DNA of 64,000 nt from Actinoplanes sp. L3-i22 (GCF_019704555.1 NZ_AP024745.1:5030501-5094500); one strand, 5' to 3'. Shown: positions 8,558 through 17,193, numbered from the stretch's first letter. Notes: generated by a model not told the origin, from the letters alone. Translations and numbers: made by a program.

Positions 8558-10468
8558 TCAGTCGCGGGCCGCCCAGGCCCGCAACTGATCACCGGTCGGC
8601 GGCATCGTGTCGTGGGCGTCGGCCGCCTGCGACAGATGCCGCCGCAGCGGCGTGAGCCGGTTGCCGGTCACCTCGGCGCGCAGGACGGCCAGGCTGTCGA
8701 TGCCCTCCTCGATCAGCATGCTGATCCAGGAGGTGGCGAGTTCGGCGTCGGGACATGCCTGAGCCAGTTCGCAGACGCCGCGGATCCAGGCCATGGTCGC
8801 GGATGTCACCTTGAGCTGATCGACCAGGTCGTGATCCTCGGCTGGACCGCGGCGCAGCAGCTGGGCCGGGTGGAAGATCCCGTTGCGGTGCAAGGCCTCG
8901 GCGTGCGGACCCAGGACACCGATGGCGGCGATCTCCGGCGGACCGCTCGTGATCGCGCGGAACCGTGGATGTCCGTGCAGCGCCACGAGGTACGGGTCGG
9001 CGGCGGCGCCCCGCCGCAGGTTCGCGTTACCCACGGCGATTTCCAGCAGGTCCAGCACCTCGTCCGGCCGGCCGGTGCCGGCCAGGAAGCAGGCCTGGGT
9101 GTAGTAGGAGTGTAGTGAGGCCAGCCCGGCGGCCGGCCGGTCGGCGGACCGCGGGGGCGGCTCGGCGTCCGGTATCGCGTTGACGTGCGCGGACAACTGA
9201 GCGGCCAGCGGACGTACGGTCTCGAGGAATTCCACCAGGCCCTTCTCCCGAGGCCGTGTGTCGTCGTGCACCTCCGCGTCCAGCCAGGCGGCATACTGCT
9301 GGGCCCGTCCCGCGATCCGGTTCCGGGCAGCCCCCTCGCTGTGGGCCCGATACGAGTTGCAGGCGGTGGTGGTGAGCATGTAGAGGACGCGGATCCGCAG
9401 GGCGGTCTCGTCGTCGAGCTTGCTGCGGCTCGCGATGTCCCTCCACAGCGTCTCGAGCAGTTCGACCCGGCGCTCCAGCGCCTCCGGATATGGCCGGGTG
9501 TACCGCATGTGCTGCAGGTAATTGAGCCAGGCCGAGGCGTTCGCCGGGTCGGTGTCAACGGCTTGGGCGAGCAGCCTGGTCAGCAACCGTGCGTCGCCAC
9601 GCCAGGGCGGTGTGCCGGCCAGCACCTGGCAGGCGTAGCTGCTCCAGCGGGTCGCACCGCCGAGTCCCTGCCGGATTTCCCGGTAGGCCCGGGTGAGCTT
9701 GAACAAGATGTACGTGGACGCCACCGTGAGCAGCGCGGTCGGACCGCCGGCCGGCAGCCCGAAGTCGGCGGCGAAGATCACCGTGGAGTCGACCTGCCGG
9801 CCGTTGCGGCTGATGACCACGGTGACGGCGTGGTCGTCGACGAGCGTCACATGCGCGTGCCACGGCGTTATCGAGGCCACCGCGCGTATCGCCATGATCA
9901 GCACGGCCGCCGTCCTTGCCTGCGGAATGGTGGAGATCGCGGCCTCGGGCAGCCGGACGATGTCGCTGCCCTCCGGGGCGCTCAGCCCTCCGGGGTGACC
10001 GGAGCCCATCGCGTCGATCCGGGTCGCCACGTACGCCGTGCCGGCGCCGCTGACAGTGCCGTCGGGACCGCGGACGTCCACCGTGACCCGGAGCCGGAAG
10101 CCGAGCCCCGATCCGAAGACGATCACGCCGGCGCTGCTGCTCAGGGCGGCAGTGACCAGCAGGGGCACCGATCGGCCGGCTGGCGCCCCGGAGGTCGCCG
10201 CCGCGGTCCACATACCCGCGCCGGCGATCACCAGGCCCATCCCGGCCCAGGTGAGACGACGCCAGACCGCCTCGGTCCACGGCCAGCGGCTGTCCGGCCG
10301 CACGACGATCCAGCCGAGCAGCCGAGCGACCGTGAGGCTCGCCAGGAAGACGCCGGTGAACCAGGTCAGGATGTTGACGGTGGGGCCGCCGACGTCGGAG
10401 TACCAGCGGGCCAGGGCGTCAGCACGGTCCTGGAGCCAACCCTGGGATCCGGCCGCCAGGACATTCAT
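8558..10468 (-). CDS. Membrane protein with TPR-like region and C-terminal DUF4332-like helical domain
   Basis: A 636-residue protein with no firm family. Three predicted TM helices lie in the first 125 residues (ILTWFTGVFLASLTVARLLG, LTWAGMGLVIAGAG, VTAALSSSAGVIVFG). Another hydrophobic stretch is near 250-270. The middle (300-520) is helical, with TPR-like spacing and a repeat end ADPYLVALHGHPRFRA. The last 130 residues (LHRNGIFHPAQLLRRG, LIEEGIDSLAVLRAEV) resemble helix-hairpin units of DUF4332-type domains. It lies 43 nt behind DsrE, so probably ends the SQR-TusE-DsrE operon. Role unknown; perhaps a membrane scaffold for sulfur-transfer proteins (inference). Confidence 0.75.
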   Translation of the reverse strand: MNVLAAGSQGWLQDRADALARWYSDVGGPTVNILTWFTGVFLASLTVARLLGWIVVRPDSRWPWTEAVWRRLTWAGMGLVIAGAGMWTAAATSGAPAGRSVPLLVTAALSSSAGVIVFGSGLGFRLRVTVDVRGPDGTVSGAGTAYVATRIDAMGSGHPGGLSAPEGSDIVRLPEAAISTIPQARTAAVLIMAIRAVASITPWHAHVTLVDDHAVTVVISRNGRQVDSTVIFAADFGLPAGGPTALLTVASTYILFKLTRAYREIRQGLGGATRWSSYACQVLAGTPPWRGDARLLTRLLAQAVDTDPANASAWLNYLQHMRYTRPYPEALERRVELLETLWRDIASRSKLDDETALRIRVLYMLTTTACNSYRAHSEGAARNRIAGRAQQYAAWLDAEVHDDTRPREKGLVEFLETVRPLAAQLSAHVNAIPDAEPPPRSADRPAAGLASLHSYYTQACFLAGTGRPDEVLDLLEIAVGNANLRRGAAADPYLVALHGHPRFRAITSGPPEIAAIGVLGPHAEALHRNGIFHPAQLLRRGPAEDHDLVDQLKVTSATMAWIRGVCELAQACPDAELATSWISMLIEEGIDSLAVLRAEVTGNRLTPLRRHLSQAADAHDTMPPTGDQLRAWAARD

Positions 10469-10511
10469 GGCCTCTCCCTACCGGTGCAGGCAGTCCGCCC
10501 GAGCCGCCGGC

Positions 10512-11024
10512 CTAGATGAACAACAGTTGGGCGCCGTCGGTCTTCTCGATGAAATCCGCGGCGCTGATGATGTCCTCGACGCCGTCGTAGAGGTCGTCGA
10601 GGCCCAGCCGCATCATGTCGGCGGACATCCGGCAGGCCCACAGGTGGCCGCCGGAGGCGACGATCTGGTCCAGGAACTCCGGAACCTCGGGTATGCCGAT
10701 TCCGGCGATCTGCTTGCGCATCTGGTGGGTGGCCATCGTGGTCATCCCGGGCAGCCCGCCCAGGCCCTGCGGCAGGTGTGTGGCGGTGTTGCCGAGCATG
10801 GTGAACTTCAGCTGCCCCATCCGGGATTTGGTGATCATGTCGAAGCCCCAGAACGTGAAGAACAGGTGGGTCTCCACGCCCTCCCCGAGGGCGGCGTTGG
10901 CCAGCACCAGGCCGGGGTAGGCCATGTCGAGATTGCCCTTGGAACAGATGATGGCCAGTTTGCGGCCGGAGTTCTGCTGGTCGTCGAAGTCCGGCACGAT
11001 CGCCGGCCCGGCATCGGTGGTCAT
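10512..11024 (-). CDS. DsrE-family sulfur-carrier protein (DsrE2-like)
   Basis: A 170-residue cytoplasmic protein. DsrE/DsrF/DsrH-type proteins carry persulfide sulfur between enzymes. Visible are an N-terminal beta strand LAIICSKGNLD with Cys27, the fold motif THLFFTFWGFDM, and a second Cys131 in LWACRMSADMM, at the position of the persulfide-carrying Cys of DsrE2-type proteins. The C-terminus ends in a short hydrophobic strand. It lies 16 nt downstream of tusE in the same operon. This supports relay of sulfane sulfur from the SQR-like flavoprotein through TusE/DsrE (inference). Confidence 0.9.
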   Translation of the reverse strand: MTTDAGPAIVPDFDDQQNSGRKLAIICSKGNLDMAYPGLVLANAALGEGVETHLFFTFWGFDMITKSRMGQLKFTMLGNTATHLPQGLGGLPGMTTMATHQMRKQIAGIGIPEVPEFLDQIVASGGHLWACRMSADMMRLGLDDLYDGVEDIISAADFIEKTDGAQLLFI

Positions 11025-11040
11025 GGCGAGCCTCCTGGGG

Positions 11041-11355
11041 TCAGACGCAGCCGTGTGGTTTGGGTAGACCGGCGATGTACGCCATCTTCTTGGCCGGCTT
11101 CTTCGGGAAGAGCGTGAACAGCTCCTTGACCGGGATGCCGCCCTGGGTCGAGACCCGGCGCAGGGTCGCGGTCTCGCCCTGGCGGGCGTAGTCCTGGCGC
11201 AGGAAGGTGAGCGCCTTCCAGTGGGCGTCGGTGAGCGTGACGCCGATCTGCGCGGCGAGGCGTTCGGCGAGCTCCGGGCTCCATTCGTCGTACGAGGTCA
11301 GGAAGCCTTCCTCGTCCACGTGGATCCGGTGGCCGTCGATGGTGGTGACGGGCAT
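11041..11355 (-). CDS. tusE: TusE/DsrC-family sulfur relay protein
   Basis: A 104-residue protein of the TusE/DsrC/DsvC family, with the central EWSPELAERLA and the conserved C-terminal arm GLPKPHGCV. The penultimate Cys103 is the sulfur-carrying CysA. The second redox Cys found 11 residues earlier in DsrC is Ala92 here, so the protein is TusE-like (persulfide relay) rather than a DsrC trisulfide substrate of sulfite reductase. The gene begins 7 nt after the SQR-like gene. No DsrAB or tusBCD genes are in the window. A role in handling sulfane sulfur rather than tRNA thiolation is therefore possible (inference). Confidence 0.92.
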   Translation of the reverse strand: MPVTTIDGHRIHVDEEGFLTSYDEWSPELAERLAAQIGVTLTDAHWKALTFLRQDYARQGETATLRRVSTQGGIPVKELFTLFPKKPAKKMAYIAGLPKPHGCV

Positions 11356-11362
11356 GGTTGAC

Positions 11363-12598
11363 TCACTCCTCGGGCCTGTTCTTGCCGGCCATCGACATGT
11401 GCGCCGGCAGCGGGACGGGACGACCGGGCAGCAGCAGGTGCCAGTACATCCACCGGAACGCGAGCTTGCCCCAGTGGTTGACGGCGGTTTCCCGCAGCAG
11501 CCGGAACGGGCCGAGGCCGGGCACCGGGTAGGTGCCCGGCAGCGGCTCGGTGTCGTAGTTGAAGTCGATCAGCAGGCCCTTGCCGTGCCCGGACTCGACG
11601 AAGCAGTTGGCGTGCCCGTCGAAGCTGCCGGTCATCGGGCGGCCCGCGGCGTGCTCGACGAAGTTGGCGGTGAAGACCTCGGCGGCGAAGTGCGCGACCG
11701 AGCCGGCCTTCGAGGTCGGGATGTCGTTGGCGTCGCCGAGCGCGAAGATGTTGTCGTACCCCGTGGCCAGCAGCGTGTGCCGGTCCACCGGCACCAGGTT
11801 GAGCTCGTCGCCCAGGCCGGAGCGGGCGACGAACTCCGCGCCCACGTTCAGCGGCACGGTCACCAGCAGGTCGAACGGGATCTCGCGCTCGTCGTAGGAG
11901 ACGAGCTTGTGCCCGTCGACCCGCTCGACCAGGAAGTCGGGCTCGACCGCGATCTTGCGCTCGTCGAGCATCGAGCCGAGCCGGGCCGCCGCGATCGGCT
12001 TGGTGAACGCGCCCGGCAGCGGTGTCGCGTACGTCAGGTCGACCCGGTCGCGCAGGCCACGTCGCCGCAGGAAGTCGTCGGCGAGAAAGGCGAACTCCAG
12101 CGGCGCCACCGGGCATTTGATCGGCATATCGGTGATGTGCACGACCAGCCGCCCGCCGTCGAACCGGTCCAGGGCCGGCGCCAGGGCGACGGCCCCGTCG
12201 TAGGTGTAGAAGTCGAAGATGCTGCGGCGCCACTGACCGCCGTCGAGCATGCCGGGCGTCTGGTCCGGGCGCGGGCGCACCCCCGTGGCGATCACCAGGT
12301 AGTCGTAGGGCAGTTCGCAGCCGTCGGACAGCACGACCCGGTCGTGCGCCGCGTCGACCTGCCAGATCTGCCCGCGGATCAGCTCTACGCTGTCGTCGAG
12401 CAGCCGCTCGGTGGGCTTGGAGACCTGCTTCGGGGCGTACCGCCGGAACGGCAGGAACAGGAATCCCGGCTGGTAGAAGTGCCGGTCGCGCTCCTCCACG
12501 ACGGTGATCCGCCACTGGTCCCGGTTGAGCCGGCGCCGCAGCTTGTTGACCACCATGGTGCCGGCCGTGCCGGCGCCCAGAACGAGTAGCCGTCGCAT
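11363..12598 (-). CDS. Sulfide:quinone oxidoreductase-like FAD flavoprotein
   Basis: A 411-residue two-Rossmann flavoprotein of the SQR/NDH-2 group. The FAD-binding loop is VLGAGTAGT near the start and the second FAD motif is YDNIFALGDA near residue 288. Two cysteines, Cys162 (IKCPVAP) and Cys332 (NCFVESG), are placed like the redox pair of SQRs. The C-terminal amphipathic region (FRWMYWHLLLPG) could associate with the membrane. ATG 12598 lies 8 nt after GGGAGG; GTG 12607 is less likely. It heads an operon with tusE, dsrE and probably the DUF4332-like gene. Operator 3 is 54 nt upstream. The likely reaction is sulfide or hydropersulfide oxidation feeding quinone. Confidence 0.88.
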   Translation of the reverse strand: MRRLLVLGAGTAGTMVVNKLRRRLNRDQWRITVVEERDRHFYQPGFLFLPFRRYAPKQVSKPTERLLDDSVELIRGQIWQVDAAHDRVVLSDGCELPYDYLVIATGVRPRPDQTPGMLDGGQWRRSIFDFYTYDGAVALAPALDRFDGGRLVVHITDMPIKCPVAPLEFAFLADDFLRRRGLRDRVDLTYATPLPGAFTKPIAAARLGSMLDERKIAVEPDFLVERVDGHKLVSYDEREIPFDLLVTVPLNVGAEFVARSGLGDELNLVPVDRHTLLATGYDNIFALGDANDIPTSKAGSVAHFAAEVFTANFVEHAAGRPMTGSFDGHANCFVESGHGKGLLIDFNYDTEPLPGTYPVPGLGPFRLLRETAVNHWGKLAFRWMYWHLLLPGRPVPLPAHMSMAGKNRPEE

Positions 12599-12651
12599 CT
12601 CGACCACCTCCCGATACCCCCTACGGTATGCGCGGGTGGTGATGGCGCCCA

Positions 12652-12666
12652 GGGACCTACGGCCCC
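12652..12666. promoter_or_regulatory. DosR/OsdR-like operator 3 (GGGACCTACGGCCCC)
   Basis: Lies 54 nt upstream of the SQR-like ATG on the minus strand, in the 109-nt gap to the USP pseudogene. It matches the window consensus except for the last base. Confidence 0.72.
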
Positions 12667-12707
12667 ACGGCCAGGTCCGGCCGCCCCACGCTCGCCGAGA
12701 CTCGCTC

Positions 12708-13056
12708 TCAGCGTTCGTGCACGACGGCGACGGTGCAGGCGGCGCGCCGCAGCAGGTGCTGACTCACCGAGCCGAGCAACAGGCCGCGCACGGGTCCGCG
12801 TCCGCGACTGCCCACCACGATCAGCTGGGCGGCGACGACCTCGTCGAGCAATGCGGTCACCGCCTGCTTGACGTCGACCGGCGGGCCGGCCGGCGGAGTG
12901 GGCACGTAGCTTGCTCCGGGGATCCAGAACGGCTCCTCGAACGCGTGCCGGATCTCGACCGGGGCTCCGGTGCGCGGCGTGGCCGAAAGCCTATGTCGCC
13001 GCGGCACGGGAGTCCGGCGATCCGCCGTAGCCTACGACGATCTTCTGCGGACTCAT
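12708..13056 (-). pseudogene. Universal stress protein remnant (frameshift plus internal deletion)
   Basis: Reading from ATG 13056 (RBS GAGGAGG) gives MSPQKIVVGYGGSPDSRAAAT and then a stop. The following USP sequence continues in another frame: GAPVEIRHAFEEPFW..., then ALLDEVVAA joined directly to QLIVVGSRGRGPVRGLLLGSVSQHLLRRAACTV. In intact USPs about 25 residues separate those last two blocks, so an internal deletion is also present. The usual Asp of the N-terminal GYDGS motif is Gly. The C-terminal nucleotide-binding signature is still perfect, so decay is recent. A short translated fragment from 13007 is possible. It sits 28 nt after the upstream membrane protein gene and before operator 3. 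Confidence 0.78.
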
Positions 13057-13084
13057 GGCGGCCTCCTCACCCGGGGCCGGAGGA

Positions 13085-14251
13085 TCAGTTCACGGTACGG
13101 ATCGCGGCGGTGGCCCCGTTGTTCCACGGGATCGCCTCGCTCTTCTGCGGAACCGTGGCGAGTTCGACGGTCAGCTCGCCGCCGCCGGCCGTGGCGGCCC
13201 GCCGGAAGGCGAACGTGTAGTCGGCGCTGCCACCGGCCGCGGGTGCGGGGACCGTCACGCTGAACGAGGTCGGCTCGACGGTCACCGGCGGCCATCCGGT
13301 GCCGGCCCGCTCCAGCCCGGCCGGCGGGTAGAACCACAGGGTGACCTGTCGGGTGTGCACGCCCCAGCGATGCGTGACCCGCACGTCCAGGGTGCCGTAG
13401 CGGTATCCGGCGGTCACCGGGCCGAGCACCAGGTCTCCCGCGGTGATCCGGCACTCGGTGACGTACGGGTCCACCGGCATCCGGGTCGGCCCGGCTACCT
13501 GCTCGAAGCGGCCGTGCCGCAAGGCGTACCCGCGGGTCTGCCAGGTCTGCGGGGTCTGGTCGTCACAGCAGCGCTGGTAGTCGCCGACCAGGGCGGTGAC
13601 GGTGCCGGACGCGGCCACCCGGGCACTGCCGGTGCGGATGTCGCGGACCTGGCCGGTGGTGGCGGCCACCTGGCCGACGGCGACGATGTGGCCGGCGCGG
13701 TCCCGGTCGTAGGCGACCAGTTGCTTGCTGCCACCCTCGTTCAGGCAGCCGAGCTCGACGACGGTCTCGTCGGCGCCGTCCCGGTCGACGTCGCCGTAGG
13801 CGACCGACAGGATCACTACGGACGAGCCGTAGGGCGGCTGCCCGGTGGCCGGGATGCGTTGCTCGACCGGCGCGGATCCGTTGTGGAAGCGCACCCGGCC
13901 CGACGGGCCCTGGGTGTTGTCGGCCGGCCAGCGCGGCACGTAGAGCGTCGCCTCACGCAGTGTCGCCAGGGTGATGTGGCCGTCGGGCGCCGCCGGCCGC
14001 GTGCTCGGGCCGGTCCCGGAGACCGACGGCACCGGCGAGGACGGCGAGGCGACCGGGGGCGGCTGCGCGGGCCCGGCCCGGTTGCTGTCCGGACCGCGCA
14101 TCAGCAGGTAGACGCCGAGCGGCAGGGACACCGCCAGAGTCACCAGAGCGACGATCAGGGTGGCGAGCCAGCCCCGTCGCCTGTGGCCCGGCGCAGGAGG
14201 GTCGGGCAGGTCGGGAACGGGAGGGAATTGGACAGTGGGCCGGTCCGACAT
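13085..14251 (-). CDS. Membrane-anchored extracytoplasmic protein with FG-GAP-like calcium motif
   Basis: A 388-residue protein with a Pro-rich cytoplasmic N-terminus, one TM helix (about residues 28-50, WLATLIVALVTLAVSLPLGV) and a large extracytoplasmic part beginning with a Pro/Ser-rich linker. The segment AYGDVDRDGADETVVEL (about 148-164) resembles FG-GAP/VCBS calcium-binding loops. Cys residues such as QRCCDDQ suggest disulfides. No enzyme family is recognised. A weak operator-like site lies 90 nt upstream, and the USP pseudogene follows on the same strand. Confidence 0.75.
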   Translation of the reverse strand: MSDRPTVQFPPVPDLPDPPAPGHRRRGWLATLIVALVTLAVSLPLGVYLLMRGPDSNRAGPAQPPPVASPSSPVPSVSGTGPSTRPAAPDGHITLATLREATLYVPRWPADNTQGPSGRVRFHNGSAPVEQRIPATGQPPYGSSVVILSVAYGDVDRDGADETVVELGCLNEGGSKQLVAYDRDRAGHIVAVGQVAATTGQVRDIRTGSARVAASGTVTALVGDYQRCCDDQTPQTWQTRGYALRHGRFEQVAGPTRMPVDPYVTECRITAGDLVLGPVTAGYRYGTLDVRVTHRWGVHTRQVTLWFYPPAGLERAGTGWPPVTVEPTSFSVTVPAPAAGGSADYTFAFRRAATAGGGELTVELATVPQKSEAIPWNNGATAAIRTVN

Positions 14252-14340
14252 CGCGCACCTCCTGTGCCGCGGTCACCGTGCCATCACTTCGAGGCTCGAC
14301 CGGCCGGGCGCACCGTTGCCAGAGCCGAAGGTCGGCTACC

Positions 14341-14355
14341 GCGGGCGGAGGTCCC
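14341..14355. promoter_or_regulatory. Weak DosR/OsdR-like site
   Basis: On the minus strand it reads GGGACCTCCGCCCGC. The left half is intact but the right half has three mismatches to the window consensus. It lies 90 nt upstream of the membrane protein start at 14251. It could be a degenerate operator or chance. Confidence 0.35.
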
Positions 14356-14397
14356 GATCCGGTTGAACCGGACGGACAGGACGGCTGCAGTCGTGCA

Positions 14398-17049
14398 CTA
14401 GGAAGCCAACGCGGCCCCGCCGGCAGGCGCGCGCGCCGCGGGCGCCGGGGACAACCGGCGCAGGGTGGCGTCCGGCACGGCACCGACGACGTCGAGCCTC
14501 ATCCGGGCGTCGGCGGCGATGATCCCGTCCGGGCCGGCGAAGACCGGCGCCAGCTCCAGCGCGGCGATCTCCGGATGGTCCTCGGCGAGGCGGCCCAGCC
14601 GGAGCAGGAGATCCTCGGTGCCGGCCGCCTCGGACGGCGGCAGCCGGTGGCCGCCGGGCCGCGGCGCGCCCAGCAGTTCGGCCCGCATGCGCCGGGCATC
14701 GAGATCGGTCAACGGCTCCAGGCGTACGGTGTGCCGGCCGCCGGCCTCCAACCGGACCAGCGACCCGAACAGCGGGTCGTGCCGGATCCCGGCGCTCAGT
14801 CGCAGCGTCGCCGCCAGCTGTCGTTGGATCAAAACGCCGGCCGACCGGCCGCTCGTCGCGGTCACCGCGTCGAAGGCGTCGCGGACCGCGGTGGCGCTGG
14901 TCAGATCGAGCCGGACGGCTCCGGGGTGATCACCGGCCGCACCGTCGGCCCGCATGACGACCGGATAGCCGAGACGTTCGGCGACGGCCACCGCGGCCAC
15001 CCCGGTGGATGCCGGGAAGACCGGGATCACGACGATCCCGTAGGCGTCGAGGATCGCGCTCACCTGATGCCGGGGCAGCCATCCCGGTCCGTTCGCCAGG
15101 CACTGCCCGATCAGTTCGCGGGCGCGGGCGGGCACGACCCCGGACAGCTCGGGGCGCCGGCCCAGCGGCTGGTCGTGCCATACCGCGTACCGGCGGGCGT
15201 GGGCGAGCGCCCGGATCGCCTGTTCAGGCTGCTGGTAGACGGGGGCGCCGCGGGCGCCGAAGGTGGCGACGTCGGCGTTGCCCCCGGTCAGCACGGCCGC
15301 GATAGTGACGTCGGGGTGGTTGTCCGCGACCTCGCCGAGCGCGACCGTCATACCGATCGGGCAGTTGGCCCGGGTGCCCACGATCAGGAGCAGCAGGATG
15401 TCGACCTCGCCGCTGTTGGCGACGATCTCCGCGGTCGTCGCGATCGCCGCTGAGGTGGCATCGATGCCCAGGTCGACGGGGTTGTCGCGGCCCCGCGGCA
15501 GCTGGCGCCGGGTGTCGGGCGACAGCGGCGCGCAGGTGAACCCGGCCGCCTCGGCCTGGCCGGCGGCGAGCGCGGTCAGGCCGCCGGCGTTGCCCACGAT
15601 CCCGATCCGGGTGCCGGTCGGCAGCGGCTGGCCGATCAGCATCCGCGCGGTGTCGAGCATGTCCCCGATGCCGGTGGTGCGAATGATGCCGGCCTGCGTG
15701 TACAGCGCGTCCAGCAGGTCCGGGGGTGTGGTCCCGGGACGGTGGCTCTCGATCGCCAGGACCGGCTTGCGCCGGCCGAGGGCCCGCACGATACGGGCGA
15801 ACCTGCGCGGGTTGCCGAACGACTCCAGGTGCAGGGCGACCGCCCGGGTGGCCGGGTCGTCGTACCAGTAGGCGATCAGATCGTTGCCGCTGACGTCGAG
15901 TTTCTCCCCCAGGGACACGAAACCGGCGATCCCGCAGCCGGCCCGGGCGGCCTCCGCCAGCAGGGCGATGCCGATCGCGCCGGACTGCGAGGCCACCGCC
16001 AGACCACCGGCCGGCGGCCGCACCGCGGACAGGCAGGCGTCGAGCCGGACGTGCGGATCGGTGCTGAGCACGCCGATGCTGCCCGGTCCGAGCAGGCGGA
16101 TGCCGCTGTCCCGGGCGATCCGCAGAATCTCGCCACGGCGTTGCCGGGCGGCCGGACCGGTGCCGCCGAAGCCCTTGCTGAGCACCACCGCGGCTCGTAC
16201 ACCCCGTTGCCCGGCCGCCTTCAGCACGTCGGCGACCAGATCGGCGCGCACCGCGACGACGGCCAGGTCGACGCCTTCGGGCAGGTCCGCCAGGCTGCGC
16301 AGCACTGGCACGCCGCAGACCGGCCGTCCGGACGGATTGACCGCGTACAGCCGGCCGGTGAACCCGAAGTCGCGGAGCGCGCGCAGGGCTTCGTGACCGG
16401 CGCCGCCGTGCCGTTGCCCGGCGCCGACGACCACCACCGAGCACGGTGCCAGCAGCGGGCGCAGCGAGGCCCGTTCGGCGACCCGGTCGCGGGCGTCGAC
16501 GGCCCGGTCGAAGGCCGGCTGGTCGGTCAGGTCGATGTCCAGGTCGACCAGTCCGGCCCGGGTGCGCGTGCGGGTGTGCTCGTGGAAGTCGCGGATCATG
16601 CGCAGCACCCCGGCGTTGCCGGGCAGGGCCTCACCGATGAACTCGGTGATGCCGGCCCGCCGGGCGCGGGCGGCCAGGTGCTCCAGCATCAGCGTGCCGA
16701 TACCCCGGCCGTGGTGGTCGTCGGCGACGAAGACGGCGATCTCGGCCATCCGGCCGGTGGTGTCGAGGCGAACGCAGGTGGCGACCCCGATGATCCGGTG
16801 TCCGTCCAGGGCGACGACCGTCAGCTGATCACGGGTGTCCGCCTGGACCAGCAAGTCGAGCTCAGCGGCGATCGTCAAGCGGCTCGGCACGATGAAGAAC
16901 CGTAGCCTCAGCTCTCGGGAGGCGCCGCTGTACAGGCCGGCCAGACCCGGGCGGTCGTCCGGCCGGACCCCTCGGATGGTGACGATTGATCCGTCGGAGG
17001 CCAGCGCGTCGGCGCCCGCCGCCTCGTCGATGAACTGGTCGTCTTCCAT
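14398..17049 (-). CDS. GNAT acetyltransferase-acyl-CoA synthetase (ADP-forming) fusion
   Basis: An 883-residue cytoplasmic protein. N-terminal GNAT domain: residues about 20-165, acetyl-CoA loop DDHHGRGIGTLMLE. Then the CoA-binding Rossmann domain (about 195-290, SVVVVGAG), a succinyl-CoA-ligase-like core (AVASQSGAIGIALL, IGIVGNAGGLTALAA), and a C-terminal ATP-grasp domain (about 660-870, LGYPVVMRADG). ADP-forming acetyl-CoA synthetases make acetate and ATP from acetyl-CoA. Fusions with GNAT also include Pat-type protein acetyltransferases, in which synthetase activity may be lost. The GNAT domain is N-terminal here, unlike Salmonella Pat. ATG 17049 is preceded by AGAGGT. Operator 4 lies 67 nt upstream, so hypoxic ATP production is the favoured role (inference). 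Confidence 0.9.
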   Translation of the reverse strand: MEDDQFIDEAAGADALASDGSIVTIRGVRPDDRPGLAGLYSGASRELRLRFFIVPSRLTIAAELDLLVQADTRDQLTVVALDGHRIIGVATCVRLDTTGRMAEIAVFVADDHHGRGIGTLMLEHLAARARRAGITEFIGEALPGNAGVLRMIRDFHEHTRTRTRAGLVDLDIDLTDQPAFDRAVDARDRVAERASLRPLLAPCSVVVVGAGQRHGGAGHEALRALRDFGFTGRLYAVNPSGRPVCGVPVLRSLADLPEGVDLAVVAVRADLVADVLKAAGQRGVRAAVVLSKGFGGTGPAARQRRGEILRIARDSGIRLLGPGSIGVLSTDPHVRLDACLSAVRPPAGGLAVASQSGAIGIALLAEAARAGCGIAGFVSLGEKLDVSGNDLIAYWYDDPATRAVALHLESFGNPRRFARIVRALGRRKPVLAIESHRPGTTPPDLLDALYTQAGIIRTTGIGDMLDTARMLIGQPLPTGTRIGIVGNAGGLTALAAGQAEAAGFTCAPLSPDTRRQLPRGRDNPVDLGIDATSAAIATTAEIVANSGEVDILLLLIVGTRANCPIGMTVALGEVADNHPDVTIAAVLTGGNADVATFGARGAPVYQQPEQAIRALAHARRYAVWHDQPLGRRPELSGVVPARARELIGQCLANGPGWLPRHQVSAILDAYGIVVIPVFPASTGVAAVAVAERLGYPVVMRADGAAGDHPGAVRLDLTSATAVRDAFDAVTATSGRSAGVLIQRQLAATLRLSAGIRHDPLFGSLVRLEAGGRHTVRLEPLTDLDARRMRAELLGAPRPGGHRLPPSEAAGTEDLLLRLGRLAEDHPEIAALELAPVFAGPDGIIAADARMRLDVVGAVPDATLRRLSPAPAARAPAGGAALAS

Positions 17050-17115
17050 CGATATCACACCTCTGCGGACGGACACCCACCCTCCGAGCATCGGGCCGGC
17101 TGCCCCGTACCGGCC

Positions 17116-17130
17116 AGGGCCACAGGTCCC
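17116..17130. promoter_or_regulatory. DosR/OsdR-like operator 4 (minus strand GGGACCTGTGGCCCT)
   Basis: Located 67 nt upstream of the GNAT-synthetase start. It is 186 nt upstream of the divergent ABC ATPase start, so the first gene is the likelier target. Confidence 0.68.
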
Positions 17131-17166
17131 GTCCGGCGGCCGGATCAGGCCCGACTCCCGCTCCAC

Positions 17167-17193
17167 CTCCGGTGGGGCGGGTCCCCGCCGGAG
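17167..17193. repeat. Inverted repeat between divergent genes
   Basis: Arms CTCCGGTGGGG and CCCCGCCGGAG flank a 5-nt loop, with one G:T wobble. It lies in the promoter region of the ABC ATPase gene, with no T-run. It may be a leader hairpin or a protein-binding site rather than a terminator. Confidence 0.45.
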
